DNA from: Pseudoalteromonas distincta
GTDB taxonomy: Bacteria > Pseudomonadota > Gammaproteobacteria > Enterobacterales > Alteromonadaceae
NCBI RefSeq assembly: GCF_000814675.1
Contig: NZ_JWIG01000029.1
Span: 124,001 to 188,000 of the forward strand
Reading direction: 5' to 3'
DNA: 64,000 bases
Of this stretch, positions 1-9,572 are shown piece by piece (position 1 is the first letter of the stretch; every line of letters begins with the position of its first letter). The position numbers were made by a program, and so were the translations under genes. The notes beneath the pieces are model-generated. The model was not told the DNA's origin and did not search any database. It saw only the letters and a program-made list of their open reading frames with translations.

Positions 1-1
1 A

Positions 2-1600
2 AAGGTTATTTTCACCTCGGACATGTACTTACCGGAGTACGTGATAAAAAAAATTCTTTACGATAATGGGTATACAAAATTTCATAAATTATTTTTATCC
101 TCTGTAATTCGTAAATCAAAGTCTAAAGGAGGGTTATATCCGCATATACTTAAAGACCTATCCTGTAAACCGTCTAAGCTTTTACATATTGGCGATTATT
201 ACTTCGCCGATGTCATTAACGCGATGAAAGAAGGCATCAAACCTTATTATTACAAAAAAACCAGTGAATATGCGCTTAGCCATCATTCATTTAAAAGACT
301 AAGGCAGCTATACCCTTCTAAACTCTCTATAGAAGAATCTATTTATTTTGCGACTATCATCAACAAAACGTTTACCCAAAGAGATAATAACAACGAGAAT
401 ATATGGTACGACTTTGGTTATGTATACTGTGGAATAATATATTTTGGCTTAACTCGTTGGTTAACTAGCCAGGTTTTGCATCAAGAAATAGAACATATAT
501 TTTTCCTTGCTCGCGACGGCTATATTATGCACAAAGCCTATAGCCTTATGAATCAGGGAGCTAAAACGCCTGTTAGTAAGTATATGTACGCATCAAGACG
601 AGCTATAAACATCCCAACTATATACAATGGAATCGATGAATATTCGATAAAAGTACTATGCCATTTTGTTCCTAATTTGAGCGTCGCTAATTACCTTGAT
701 AGAGTTGATATAGATGCAACAAAACATATTAAAAAAATAAAAGAAGTTGGATTTTTTGATCAAAATCATATAATTGACACAGATAACGATAAGGATAAAT
801 TAGCAAAACTCTTTCATTTATTAGTTGATGATGTATGCAGTATTGCAGCTGTAGAAAGAGAAAACCTACTAATTTACCTAAATCAAATTGGGTTTATGGA
901 TGCCAAAAAAGTCGCGATTGTTGACATTGGGTGGCAAGGGACAATTCAGAACTCATTAAATAAGCTAATGTTATTAGAAAATAATGAAATAGACATTAAT
1001 GGTTATTACCTAGGCACATTTCAAACTGTTCTGAAATTTGCTGAAAAAGGATTTCCGATGTCAGGTTATATGTGTAACTTTTCAGAACCTAAAAATAATT
1101 TTCAGGTCTTATCGGGAGGTGTACATATGCTCGAATTTATTTTTTCGGCACCTCATGGCTCTGTAATAAAATTTGATAAAAAAAATGATGAAGTAATAGC
1201 TATATTTGAACCTAATGATTTTTCTAATAACAAATTAGACACAATAAACGAATTTCAAAAAGGAGCTATGGACTTTATTTCTGATTTTATGGCTATTGAA
1301 AGAGATTATAAAAAAATAAATATCGCTCCTGAAACGGCTATAAAACCTATATCTAGATTATTAAAAACTCCTACCTATAGCGAGTCTGTGAACTTTGGTA
1401 ATCTCAAACACTCTGAGTATGTAGGAGCAAATAGCCATGAAAGTTACTTTGCGAAATCGCCTGATCCATTAAAAATGTATCTTAATCCAATTAAGTTTAA
1501 GCAAACCTATAACAAATCATTATGGAAAGCTGGCTTCAGAAAGCGCTACATGAGATATATTCTACCAGAAAACATATACTGCTTTTTCAGAAAGCATTAA
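2..1600 (+). CDS. HAD-like hydrolase family protein (COG5610-like), 5' end outside window
   Basis: The reading frame is open from the first bases of the window, so the true start lies upstream. The visible N-terminus reads KVIFTSDMYLPE, which looks like HAD motif II (Ser/Thr after a beta strand). HIGDYYFADV further on looks like HAD motif IV with its two Asp residues. The nucleophile motif DxD would lie in the missing part. After the HAD portion come about 400 residues without a family I can name, including FFLARDGYIMHKAY and VDIGWQGTIQNSL, both seen in the large predicted HAD proteins encoded in capsule and O-antigen loci. The gene is more AT-rich than its neighbours, which is common for polysaccharide loci, so this may be the downstream edge of such a locus. 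No signal peptide or membrane segment is visible. The substrate is unknown. Confidence 0.7.
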   Translation, partial: KVIFTSDMYLPEYVIKKILYDNGYTKFHKLFLSSVIRKSKSKGGLYPHILKDLSCKPSKLLHIGDYYFADVINAMKEGIKPYYYKKTSEYALSHHSFKRLRQLYPSKLSIEESIYFATIINKTFTQRDNNNENIWYDFGYVYCGIIYFGLTRWLTSQVLHQEIEHIFFLARDGYIMHKAYSLMNQGAKTPVSKYMYASRRAINIPTIYNGIDEYSIKVLCHFVPNLSVANYLDRVDIDATKHIKKIKEVGFFDQNHIIDTDNDKDKLAKLFHLLVDDVCSIAAVERENLLIYLNQIGFMDAKKVAIVDIGWQGTIQNSLNKLMLLENNEIDINGYYLGTFQTVLKFAEKGFPMSGYMCNFSEPKNNFQVLSGGVHMLEFIFSAPHGSVIKFDKKNDEVIAIFEPNDFSNNKLDTINEFQKGAMDFISDFMAIERDYKKINIAPETAIKPISRLLKTPTYSESVNFGNLKHSEYVGANSHESYFAKSPDPLKMYLNPIKFKQTYNKSLWKAGFRKRYMRYILPENIYCFFRKH

Positions 1601-1729
1601 TTTGGTAACCGTATTTTAATGCTTAAAATTAATATTCAAAAAACTAATACCTTTCCTTGTTTCAATTAACGGCGTTTACTGAACTTATAAGTTATTTTAT
1701 TTACCCATATACCAACTCTGAGATACTGA

Positions 1730-3508
1730 ATGCGCCCCAGACAAAGCAGTGAAAAACGCCCCGACGCCATGAATTTACGCCAAAGTGTAAAAACACTGTG
1801 GCCCTACCTTACAAAATTTAAAGGCCGTGTTTTTATCGCACTTATGGCGCTTATAGGCGCAAAAGGTGCCACGCTTTTAATGCCTTGGGCGCTTAAAGAA
1901 ATAATAGACTCTGTAGATAAGTCAATTAACCCACTGTTAGTTATTCCCGCTTTATTATTATTGATGTACGGCGCGCTGCGTTTTGCTAGCGTGTTTTTAG
2001 GTGAAATAAGAGATGCTGTATTTTCTCGCGTTACCGAACACGCAATGCGTGATATTGGTTTAAAGGTATTTAAGCATTTACACTCACTTGAGCTGGCTTT
2101 TCATTTAGATAGGCAAACCGGTGGCATTAGCCGCTATATAGAACGCGGTACTAGCGGCTTAAGCTTTTTAATGCGCTTTTTAATGTTTAATATTGTGCCT
2201 ACTTTGTTTGAAATACTTACCGTTGCGATTATTTTTGGCACGTTGTTTTCTGTTTGGTTTGCGCTGATTACATTATTGGCAGTCGCTATTTATATTACCT
2301 TTACTCTGGTGGTTACTCAGTGGAGAAACCGCTTTATTAGAGAAGCAAACGCTGCCGACAATCAAAGTAATACCCGCGCTATAGACAGCCTACTTAATTA
2401 TGAAACTGTAAAGTATTTTAATAATGAGCAGTTTGAAGCAAAAACGTACGACACCTTTTTAGCAAACTGGGAAAAAGCCCGTTTAAAAAATAGAATGTCG
2501 TTGCTCGCCCTCAACTCAGGCCAAGCACTTATTATTGCTTGTGCTATTACCGCGTTAATGTGGTTGGGCTCAACCGAGGTAGTTGCAGGTACACTCTCTA
2601 TTGGTGAACTTGTGATGATTAACGCGTATATGATTCAATTGTTTTTACCGCTTAACTTTTTAGGTTTTGTGTACCGCGAAATAAGACGCGCGCTAACCGA
2701 CCTTGAAAATATGCTAGGGCTACTTAACAAAAAACCACAAATAACCGATGCACTTAATGCTAAAGAGCTCAATATTAGCCAAGGTGAAATAACATTTAAT
2801 AATGTAAGTTTTAGTTACGATGCGCATCGCCCTATTCTTAATAATCTTAGCTTTAATGTTAAAGCAGGCAGCAAAGTAGCCATTGTTGGTGCCAGTGGTG
2901 CAGGTAAAAGTTCATTAGCGCGACTGCTCTATCGTTTTTATAATGTAAGCGCCGGTGAAATTAGTATTGATAATCAAGCTATAAACTCAGTAACACTTAA
3001 TAGTTTACGAAAAGCCATTGCAATAGTCCCGCAAGACACCGTGCTGTTTAACACCACGATTCGTGAAAATATCGCTTACGGCAGACCATCAGCAAGCGAT
3101 GCTGAAATTGATGAAGCCATTGCTATGGCGCATTTAAAAGACTTTATAGGCACACTTGATAAAGGCGATAAAACACTGGTTGGCGAGCGCGGTTTAAAAG
3201 TATCCGGCGGCGAAAAACAGCGTATTGCCATTGCCCGCGCCATTTTGAAAAAGTCCCCTATTTTAATTTTTGATGAAGCAACATCTGCACTCGACTCTCA
3301 TTCTGAGAAAGCAATTCTCGCAGCAATGCGTGAAGTTGCCAGTAACCATACGAGTATTGTTATTGCTCATCGGTTATCTACTATTACCGATGCAGACACC
3401 ATTATTGTGCTCAAAGCCGGACAAATTATTGAGCAAGGTAAGCACTATGAGTTACTTACTCTCGCCGGAGAATATGCCCGTATGTGGGAGCTTCAGCATA
3501 AAAAATAA
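1730..3508 (+). CDS. ABC transporter, fused permease/ATPase, Atm1/heavy-metal exporter type
   Basis: A 592-residue half-transporter with an N-terminal membrane domain (about residues 15-320, several hydrophobic segments) followed by an ATPase domain. Walker A GASGAGKS is at residues 387-394. The Q-loop lies in VPQDTVLF, the signature is VSGGEKQR near residue 490, Walker B ILIFDEATSALD contains D515-E516, and the switch histidine is in IAHRLST. The membrane-domain sequences YFNNEQFEAKTYD and LNFLGFVYREIRRAL resemble mitochondrial Atm1 and its bacterial relatives, which export glutathione-linked or sulfur/metal compounds. That gives the likely role, but the cargo cannot be read from sequence. 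ATG at 1730 has a weak GAGAT ribosome site; an in-frame ATG at 1769 has none. It probably acts as an inner-membrane homodimer. Confidence 0.88.
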   Translation: MRPRQSSEKRPDAMNLRQSVKTLWPYLTKFKGRVFIALMALIGAKGATLLMPWALKEIIDSVDKSINPLLVIPALLLLMYGALRFASVFLGEIRDAVFSRVTEHAMRDIGLKVFKHLHSLELAFHLDRQTGGISRYIERGTSGLSFLMRFLMFNIVPTLFEILTVAIIFGTLFSVWFALITLLAVAIYITFTLVVTQWRNRFIREANAADNQSNTRAIDSLLNYETVKYFNNEQFEAKTYDTFLANWEKARLKNRMSLLALNSGQALIIACAITALMWLGSTEVVAGTLSIGELVMINAYMIQLFLPLNFLGFVYREIRRALTDLENMLGLLNKKPQITDALNAKELNISQGEITFNNVSFSYDAHRPILNNLSFNVKAGSKVAIVGASGAGKSSLARLLYRFYNVSAGEISIDNQAINSVTLNSLRKAIAIVPQDTVLFNTTIRENIAYGRPSASDAEIDEAIAMAHLKDFIGTLDKGDKTLVGERGLKVSGGEKQRIAIARAILKKSPILIFDEATSALDSHSEKAILAAMREVASNHTSIVIAHRLSTITDADTIIVLKAGQIIEQGKHYELLTLAGEYARMWELQHKK

Positions 3509-3748
3509 ATACTGCGTAACCCCTTTTAGCTCTTATGCTTGCCGGTATTCGAGCTAAATAAAGCGTTTATAGCGCCTATTAGCCTTTCTCTTTTCTTCTA
3601 TATTAGTTTTATCGAGCACAGTGGTGATTCACCTCAAAAGGTTTGTTTGTCTGGTTAATATCAATAACAATCGATAAGTTAAATATTCGTAACAATAAAA
3701 ATGATTCACTGCTGCTTTAATTCAATCAGTGATACTCAGGAGTAAGTA

Positions 3749-5827
3749 ATGAAAAAGAGTTTAATTGCCGCAGCATTAGCTGCCACATTTATTACCGGTT
3801 GTTCAGAGCCGCAAACAACAAAAACAGAAGAGCAACAACCTATAGTAGCCACTGCAGCAGTGACAGGAAAAGCAGAGTTGGGTAGTTTTGGTGTTGATTT
3901 AACAGCCCGTGACGAAGCCGTTAAACCAGGCGATGACTTTTTTATGTATGCCAGCGGCACGTGGTATGACAACTACGAAATGCCTGCAGATAAAACCCGC
4001 TATGGTGCATTTTCAGGATTAGCTGAGCGAAGCGAAGGCGATGTTAAAGCTATTATTGAAGAAATAGCAGCACGCAAAGACTTAAACGCAGAAGAAAAAC
4101 TCGTTGCTGATTTTTACAATGCGTATATGGATACCGAAACACTTAATAAACTAGGTGTGACGCCAATCAAGCCATTATTAAGTGAAATTAGTGATATAGC
4201 GTCAACTGACGATTTAGCTGAAATGTTTGGTAAGTCTTGGTTAACCGGTAATAAAGCCCCTTTTGGCGGCGGCATGTGGTTTAATCGCCTAGACCCTAAC
4301 AAATATGAAATGTCACTAGGTGCGGGTGGGTTAGGCCTACCAGATCGCTCTTACTACCTTGAAGACGCTGAGCGCTTTGTAAAAACCCGTACAGCTTATG
4401 TTGCTCACATTGCTGATATGCTTGAGTTTGCAGGCACTGAAAATACCGCTGAGCGCGCTCAAGCAATTGTTGATCTTGAAACCAAAATTGCACAAGGTCA
4501 TTGGCCTCGTGAAAAGCGCCGTAATCGCGATTTAACGCTAAACCAAATTGAACGCGCCGATTTAAGCACTGCTTATCCTGGTTTTAACTGGGATTTATAT
4601 TTTTCACAAACAGGTTATAAAGTACCTCAGTTAAATGTCTCTCAGCCTGAGCCTATAAAAGCGATGATTGAGCTAATCAATCAAGAAGATATTGCAGTAT
4701 GGAAAGACTACCTAACGTATCACGCTCTTAGCGGTAACGCAGGTTTACTATCAGAGGAAGTATTTAATACTAACTTTGCTTTTTTTGGTAAAGAACTAAA
4801 CGGACAACAAGAGCCTCGCCCTCGTTGGAAGCGTGCAATCAGTGAAATGTCAGGCACAAGTTCGCTTGGTTTTGCTATTGGTAAAATATACGTAGCACGT
4901 TACTTCCCTGAGTCATCAAAACAACAAATGTCAGAGCTGGTTGAAAACCTTCGTACAGCTCTTGGTGAACGTATTGATAACCTAGAGTGGATGGGCGATG
5001 AAACTAAAGTAAATGCGCGCGCTAAACTGGCTGCATTTGTACCAAAAATTGGTTATCCCGATGTTTGGCAGTCTTATGATGGTTTAAGCATTACTAAAAA
5101 CGATTTAATCGGTAATGTGAAAAACATGCGTGAGTTTTTCCACGCAGAAAGTGTTGAAAAAGAGCTACAAAAAACAGACCGTAACCGCTGGGGTATGACG
5201 CCACAACGCGTAAACGCTTACTACAATAGCTCGTTTAATGAAATTGTATTTCCAGCTGCGATTCTACAACCGCCATTTTTCGATCCAAATGCCGATCCGG
5301 CTGTAAACTATGGCGGTATTGGCGCTGTAATTGGTCACGAAATGGGTCATGGATTTGACGATCAAGGTTCAAAATCAGACGAAAACGGTGTGCAACGTAA
5401 CTGGTGGACTGATGCTGACCGATCTGCATTTGACAAAAAAGCCGATCAACTGGCTGCGCAGTACAGTAAATACGAGCCAATCGAAGGTAACTTTGTTAAT
5501 GGTCGCAATAGCCTTGGCGAAAACATTGGTGATGTAGGTGGGTTATCAATGGCCTATCACGCGTACAAGCTCAGTTTAAATGGTAAAGAAGCGCCTGTTA
5601 TTGACGGTGTTACTGGCGAGCAACGTTTCTTCCTTGCGTGGGCACAAGTATGGAAAGAAAAACGTACTGAGCAAAGCATGCTTAACCAACTTCGTGGTGG
5701 CACACATGCTCCAGGTCGCTTTAGAGCTCAGGCGCCACGTAACCACGATGCATGGTACAAAGCGTTTGATGTAAAACCAGGCGATGCGTTATACCTTCCT
5801 GAAGATGAGCGTGTACGTATTTGGTAA
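3749..5827 (+). CDS. M13 family zinc metalloendopeptidase lipoprotein (PepO/neprilysin-like)
   Basis: A 692-residue peptidase. The N-terminus is a lipoprotein signal ending in ITGC (Cys18), so it is probably anchored in an envelope membrane and faces the periplasm or outside. The zinc site is complete: HEMGH at residues 530-534 (ligands H530 and H534, catalytic E531) and ENIGD at 591-595 (third ligand E591). NAYYNSSFNEIVFPAAIL is the substrate-binding NAYY/VFPA block, and the C-terminus ends VRIW where the family usually has CxVW. Length is normal for M13. These enzymes cut peptides of limited size. A strong AGGAG site precedes ATG 3749, and the gene is monocistronic with its own terminator. 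Confidence 0.95.
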   Translation: MKKSLIAAALAATFITGCSEPQTTKTEEQQPIVATAAVTGKAELGSFGVDLTARDEAVKPGDDFFMYASGTWYDNYEMPADKTRYGAFSGLAERSEGDVKAIIEEIAARKDLNAEEKLVADFYNAYMDTETLNKLGVTPIKPLLSEISDIASTDDLAEMFGKSWLTGNKAPFGGGMWFNRLDPNKYEMSLGAGGLGLPDRSYYLEDAERFVKTRTAYVAHIADMLEFAGTENTAERAQAIVDLETKIAQGHWPREKRRNRDLTLNQIERADLSTAYPGFNWDLYFSQTGYKVPQLNVSQPEPIKAMIELINQEDIAVWKDYLTYHALSGNAGLLSEEVFNTNFAFFGKELNGQQEPRPRWKRAISEMSGTSSLGFAIGKIYVARYFPESSKQQMSELVENLRTALGERIDNLEWMGDETKVNARAKLAAFVPKIGYPDVWQSYDGLSITKNDLIGNVKNMREFFHAESVEKELQKTDRNRWGMTPQRVNAYYNSSFNEIVFPAAILQPPFFDPNADPAVNYGGIGAVIGHEMGHGFDDQGSKSDENGVQRNWWTDADRSAFDKKADQLAAQYSKYEPIEGNFVNGRNSLGENIGDVGGLSMAYHAYKLSLNGKEAPVIDGVTGEQRFFLAWAQVWKEKRTEQSMLNQLRGGTHAPGRFRAQAPRNHDAWYKAFDVKPGDALYLPEDERVRIW

Positions 5828-5856
5828 GTAACACTTACTTTTTATTACTTAGTAAG

Positions 5857-5884
5857 GCAACCTGTTATACAGGTTGCTTTTTTA
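5857..5884 (+). terminator. Rho-independent terminator of the M13 peptidase gene
   Basis: Perfect 8-bp stem GCAACCTG / CAGGTTGC with a TTATA loop, followed by six T residues, about 30 nt after the stop codon. Confidence 0.88.
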
Positions 5885-6085
5885 TTGAATTAAATTTACA
5901 CATAATAGATATAATTCCAACGTCTAGAACCCTCGATGATCCCATTAATAAAATACAGTTTACATGGCTTTTAAACGTTACCGTTCTAATCTGTTTTAAT
6001 ACTTACTAGCCCTTGCTTGCATTTACCTTTAGAATACGCATTATAATTTTATTCTATTATTTACATATATTAAGGCGAAACGCAG

Positions 6086-6799
6086 ATGGGAAGAGCTTAC
6101 CAAAACAAAAAAGATTCAATGGCTAAGACTGCGGGTGCTAAAACTAAAGTTTATTCTAAGTACGGCAAAGAAATTTATATTTGTGCAAAAAACGGCGGTG
6201 TAGATCCAGATGGTAACTTATCATTACGTCGTTTAATTGAACGCGCTAAAAAAGACCAAGTACCAGCACACGTTATTGACCGCGCAATAGACAAAGCAAA
6301 AGGCGGCGGCGGTGAAGACTACGCAGCAACACGTTACGAAGGTTACGGCCCTGGTAACTGTATGATTATTGTTGACTGTTTAACAGACAACAACAAGCGT
6401 ACCTTTGCTGATGTACGTGTTTGTTTTACTAAAGCAAATGCTAAAATTGGCGCTCAAAACTCTGTTTCACATTTATTTGATCACCTTGCTATTTTTGTAT
6501 TTGACGGTGATGACGACGAAGCAGTACTTGAAGCTCTTATGATGGCTGATGTTGATGTAACTGACGTAGAAGTAGATGACGGTAAAGTTACTGTTTTTGC
6601 TCCTCACACAGAATACAACAATACACGTACAGCGCTTGAAGAAATGGGCGTGACTGAATTTGACGAAGACCTAATTAGCTTTGTGCCACAAATTGAAACG
6701 CCGATTGAAGGCGAAGACGTTGAAGTTATGGAACGCTTTTTAGCAATGTTAGAAGATTGCGACGACGTGCAAAACGTTTACCATAACGCGCAATTCTAA
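6086..6799 (+). CDS. yeeN: YebC/PmpR-family protein, YeeN type
   Basis: A 237-residue YebC/TACO1 family protein. The N-terminus [15 protein letters not shown] and the segments [15 protein letters not shown] and [17 protein letters not shown] match the family, and length and wording are closer to E. coli YeeN than to YebC (this comparison is from memory). Family members were described as DNA-binding regulators. Recent work links YebC-type proteins to translation of proline-rich stretches; whether the YeeN branch shares that role is less clear. The acidic C-terminal half is normal for the family. ATG 6086 follows AAGGCG; a second ATG at 6119 is possible but would remove the conserved MGRxxQNK start. 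It is single, with a strong terminator downstream. Cytoplasmic. Confidence 0.88.
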   Translation: MGRAYQNKKDSMAKTAGAKTKVYSKYGKEIYICAKNGGVDPDGNLSLRRLIERAKKDQVPAHVIDRAIDKAKGGGGEDYAATRYEGYGPGNCMIIVDCLTDNNKRTFADVRVCFTKANAKIGAQNSVSHLFDHLAIFVFDGDDDEAVLEALMMADVDVTDVEVDDGKVTVFAPHTEYNNTRTALEEMGVTEFDEDLISFVPQIETPIEGEDVEVMERFLAMLEDCDDVQNVYHNAQF

Positions 6800-6828
6800 A
6801 GAGCGATTTAGTAAGTTAGAACGACTTT

Positions 6829-6853
6829 AAGCCAACAGCTATGTTGGCTTTTT
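6829..6853 (+). terminator. Rho-independent terminator after the YeeN-type gene
   Basis: Perfect 9-bp stem AAGCCAACA / TGTTGGCTT with a 4-nt loop and a T-run. It overlaps an in-frame ATG at 6841 of the next reading frame, which argues that the next gene starts later, at 6877. Confidence 0.88.
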
Positions 6854-6876
6854 CATTTTTAGAACATGGTATTAAT

Positions 6877-8163
6877 ATGAACTCACTTAAAGAGCTTAAA
6901 AGTGGCAAACTTGTTGGTGCTACTCGCCTGCAATTGGTAGAAGAGCTAACGACATTTCCTGAAGAAATCTTTAGCTTAGCTGACACGCTTGAAGTTCTCG
7001 ATTTATCAAATAATAACTTATCAACACTACCTGATGAATTTGCCTGTTTAACACACCTGAAGCGTGTGTTTTTATCGTTTAATCAGTTTAAGCATATTCC
7101 TAAAGTGCTCGCTAAATGCCCTGCTTTAATTATGGTCGCGTTTAAAGGTAACCAAATTTCTGAATTTGCTTTAAACAGCCTGCCAAAAAATATTGAGTGG
7201 CTGATACTCACCGATAATACGTTAAGCGAATTGCCTGAAGATTTTGGTAATTATACCCAGCTTAAAAAGCTTGCGCTTGCAGGCAATCAACTTAAGCAAC
7301 TGCCAATTAGCATGGCGCAGTGTAAAAACCTTGAGCTTGTTAGGCTCTCTGCTAATAACTTAACACACGTAGACGACTGGCTGTTTGAACTGCCTAAACT
7401 TGCTTGGCTTGCGTTTGCCGGTAACGATTTTAATAAAGCTCAGTGCCTTACAAATAGCTGCTTAGAAAATAAGCCTCTTAACGATTACACACTCAGTCAT
7501 GTTATTGGCCAAGGTGCATCGGGCGTTATTCATTTAGCACAAGCAGCTGTTAGCGCTGTAGCGATCAAATTATTTAAAGGCGCAATTACCAGCGACGGCT
7601 ACCCGCTTGATGAAGTAAATTGCTGCCTACAAGCAGGCGATCACGCTAATTTAATTAAAGTACTTGCCTACATTGAGCAAAGTGATCAGCTAGGTTTAGT
7701 AATGGAGCTAATAGATAAAAGCTTTGCTAATTTAGGCCTGCCTCCAAGCCTTGAAACCTGTACGCGTGATACCTTTAATGATGATTTCCATTACTCAATT
7801 CACGCTATTTTAAAAATTGCACAGCAAATGGTAAGTACCTTACATCACTTGCATATTTGTAAAGTAAGCCATGGCGACGTGTATGCGCATAACACCATGA
7901 TAAACAAAGATGCTGATGTATTATTTGGTGATTTTGGTGCAGCCACAAACTTAGCCATGTTAAGTGATTATCAACAAAAGCAAATCGAGTTAATTGAAGT
8001 ACGTGCATTAGGGTGTTTAATTGAAGACTTATTAGGCACGGTAACTGGCGATGATAGACAAAGTGAGCTCTTTGTTAAAATGTCCGATATGGCAAAATGT
8101 GCCATGCAACCTACATTAAATCAAAGACCTACATTTACTGAGTTATTAGCAGAGCTAAAATAA
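6877..8163 (+). CDS. Leucine-rich-repeat protein fused to a protein kinase domain
   Basis: A 428-residue protein with an N-terminal solenoid of about seven leucine-rich repeats (roughly residues 15-190; consensus LxxLxLxxNxLxxLP, e.g. LEVLDLSNNNLSTLP) and a compact C-terminal protein kinase domain. The kinase has a glycine loop GQGASG (211-216), the VAIK lysine K231, a catalytic loop HGDVYAHN with HGD in place of HRD (332-334, N339), and the metal motif DFG (352-354). All catalytic residues are present, so an active Ser/Thr kinase is plausible. The activation segment is short and I see no clear APE. No signal peptide or membrane segment is present, so it is cytoplasmic, unlike plant LRR receptor kinases. 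Start chosen at 6877 because the earlier ATG lies inside the preceding terminator. Partner and substrate are unknown. Confidence 0.85.
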   Translation: MNSLKELKSGKLVGATRLQLVEELTTFPEEIFSLADTLEVLDLSNNNLSTLPDEFACLTHLKRVFLSFNQFKHIPKVLAKCPALIMVAFKGNQISEFALNSLPKNIEWLILTDNTLSELPEDFGNYTQLKKLALAGNQLKQLPISMAQCKNLELVRLSANNLTHVDDWLFELPKLAWLAFAGNDFNKAQCLTNSCLENKPLNDYTLSHVIGQGASGVIHLAQAAVSAVAIKLFKGAITSDGYPLDEVNCCLQAGDHANLIKVLAYIEQSDQLGLVMELIDKSFANLGLPPSLETCTRDTFNDDFHYSIHAILKIAQQMVSTLHHLHICKVSHGDVYAHNTMINKDADVLFGDFGAATNLAMLSDYQQKQIELIEVRALGCLIEDLLGTVTGDDRQSELFVKMSDMAKCAMQPTLNQRPTFTELLAELK

Positions 8164-8181
8164 ATTTAATATTAATAATAT

Positions 8182-8216
8182 AAGCGAGCAAAATGTAACA
8201 CCTTACTCGCTTTTAT
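8182..8216 (+). terminator. Possible terminator between convergent genes
   Basis: AAGCGAG / CTCGCTT stem of 7 bp with a long 17-nt loop, followed by TTATTTTA. It lies between the kinase gene and the convergent desaturase-family gene. The long loop makes it a weak call. Confidence 0.45.
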
Positions 8217-8242
8217 TTTATGTTTATTCGGATTTTCCGAAC

Positions 8243-9367
8243 TTATTTAGTGCGCTTAAACGGGTAAACCTGTTGTTTAAGCATACCTACGGGCATGTAA
8301 TCCCCGACTACACCATACGCTTGTGGCCACTCTTTTTGGCCTTTAACAGCAGTACCAAACGCGTAATCTAAAAACGAAAAATGTGCAGCGTAATTTCGGT
8401 CAATCGCGGCTTTATCTGACGCATGGTGCCAATGGTGAAACTGCGGTGTAACCATAAAATATTTTAGCCAACCAAATTTCACACGTACATTTGCATGGTT
8501 AAACACAGCCTGCAAACCCACAATTATTACGTACAAACTAATTATTTGCTGTGAAAAACCAAGCACAAATATAGGCGTGAGCACTAAGCTGCGCGTTACG
8601 AGTATTTCAAGAATATGCTGGCGAGAGCCCGCTAACCAATCCATTTCTTTAGCACTGTGATGTACGCCATGAAAGCGCCATAATAAAGGGACTTCGTGAT
8701 AAGCACGATGCACCCAATACTGCATTAAATCAGCCACGAGTATTATTAAAAACAACTGCACTATAAAGGGTGTTTGCTCTATATAACCTTGTACTGTAGA
8801 TGATACAGCCCAGCCAAAGCCATAATGCACAAAGTGGTTAGTAACGAGTAATACAAAACCAATAATTAAATGATTTACAAAAAAGTGGTTTAAATCGCCT
8901 CGCCATTCGCTACGTAATATTTTTTGCTCTTTACGATGAGGTAATAACTTTTCAATCACAATAAATATAAGTGTTGAGCCGAGTAAATCTAAAATAAACC
9001 AATCAAGCCCTATATAAGGTGTATCAGAAGCAAATTCGTTTACTTCAACGTTTGGTCCGCCAAACATAATAGCGAGTAAAATAAAAAACCACGCTGTAGC
9101 CCCTAAACGCTTATTGGTATTACGTACAAAGTTAAGTAATCCTAGACTGCCCGAGACCAATAATGATACAAACATAAGCTGACGTAAAAAGTCGACGCTG
9201 TAGCTTTTTCTCAGCTCTGGTGTGGTTAAATATTCAGGAAAGTGAAACGCTAATACGCCTAAGCAGCTCAGTATTGCTAAAAAGCAGGCTATGTAGCCAC
9301 TTATGTTGCCCTCACCTATCTGAAGATGATTTGTGCGAAATACTTTTCGCGATAAAACTCTTATCAT
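8243..9367 (-). CDS. Sterol desaturase / fatty acid hydroxylase family membrane protein
   Basis: A 374-residue multi-pass membrane protein with about six hydrophobic segments before and around the catalytic part. The histidine clusters of the di-iron fatty acid hydroxylase superfamily are visible: HRAYHEVP (HX3H), FHGVHHS (HX2HH) and FHHWHH (HX2HH). These bind the two irons used for O2-dependent hydroxylation or desaturation of lipid chains. Bacterial members act on lipids, sterol-like compounds or ether lipids, so the substrate here is open. Start placed at 9367 (MIRVLSRK) because AAGGAA lies about 9 nt upstream; an ATG at 9406 has no such site. It is monocistronic and converges with the LRR-kinase gene. 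Confidence 0.85.
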   Translation of the reverse strand: MIRVLSRKVFRTNHLQIGEGNISGYIACFLAILSCLGVLAFHFPEYLTTPELRKSYSVDFLRQLMFVSLLVSGSLGLLNFVRNTNKRLGATAWFFILLAIMFGGPNVEVNEFASDTPYIGLDWFILDLLGSTLIFIVIEKLLPHRKEQKILRSEWRGDLNHFFVNHLIIGFVLLVTNHFVHYGFGWAVSSTVQGYIEQTPFIVQLFLIILVADLMQYWVHRAYHEVPLLWRFHGVHHSAKEMDWLAGSRQHILEILVTRSLVLTPIFVLGFSQQIISLYVIIVGLQAVFNHANVRVKFGWLKYFMVTPQFHHWHHASDKAAIDRNYAAHFSFLDYAFGTAVKGQKEWPQAYGVVGDYMPVGMLKQQVYPFKRTK

Positions 9368-9513
9368 TTTTATTATTCCTTGCGTCGTTGAGTTGATTAA
9401 ATACAACGAAATTCCATTGATTTACACACCCACATATTAACAAAATTTAGGGTATAAAAAATACAAATAGTTCTCTCCTAATTTTGAATTGCAAATATAC
9501 AGATAAACTAAAC

Positions 9514-9540
9514 GCAAAAAAGCCACGCAATGCGTGGCTT
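9514..9540 (-). terminator. Terminator of the edd-eda-gapA transcript
   Basis: Palindrome AAGCCACGCA / TGCGTGGCTT (9520-9540) with a run of A on its left, which is a U-tail on the minus strand. It lies about 30 nt after the gapA stop. Confidence 0.85.
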
Positions 9541-9572
9541 GGTTGGATAAAGCTAAACTTTTACAAGGTCAA

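Noticed and set aside
3525..3558. Terminator after the ABC transporter (TTTAGCTC / GAGCTAAA)
   Set aside because: 18-nt loop and no T-run; too weak to list.
6841..6876. Earlier in-frame ATG of the LRR-kinase gene
   Set aside because: It lies inside a strong terminator hairpin and has no ribosome site; ATG 6877 begins the LRR domain.
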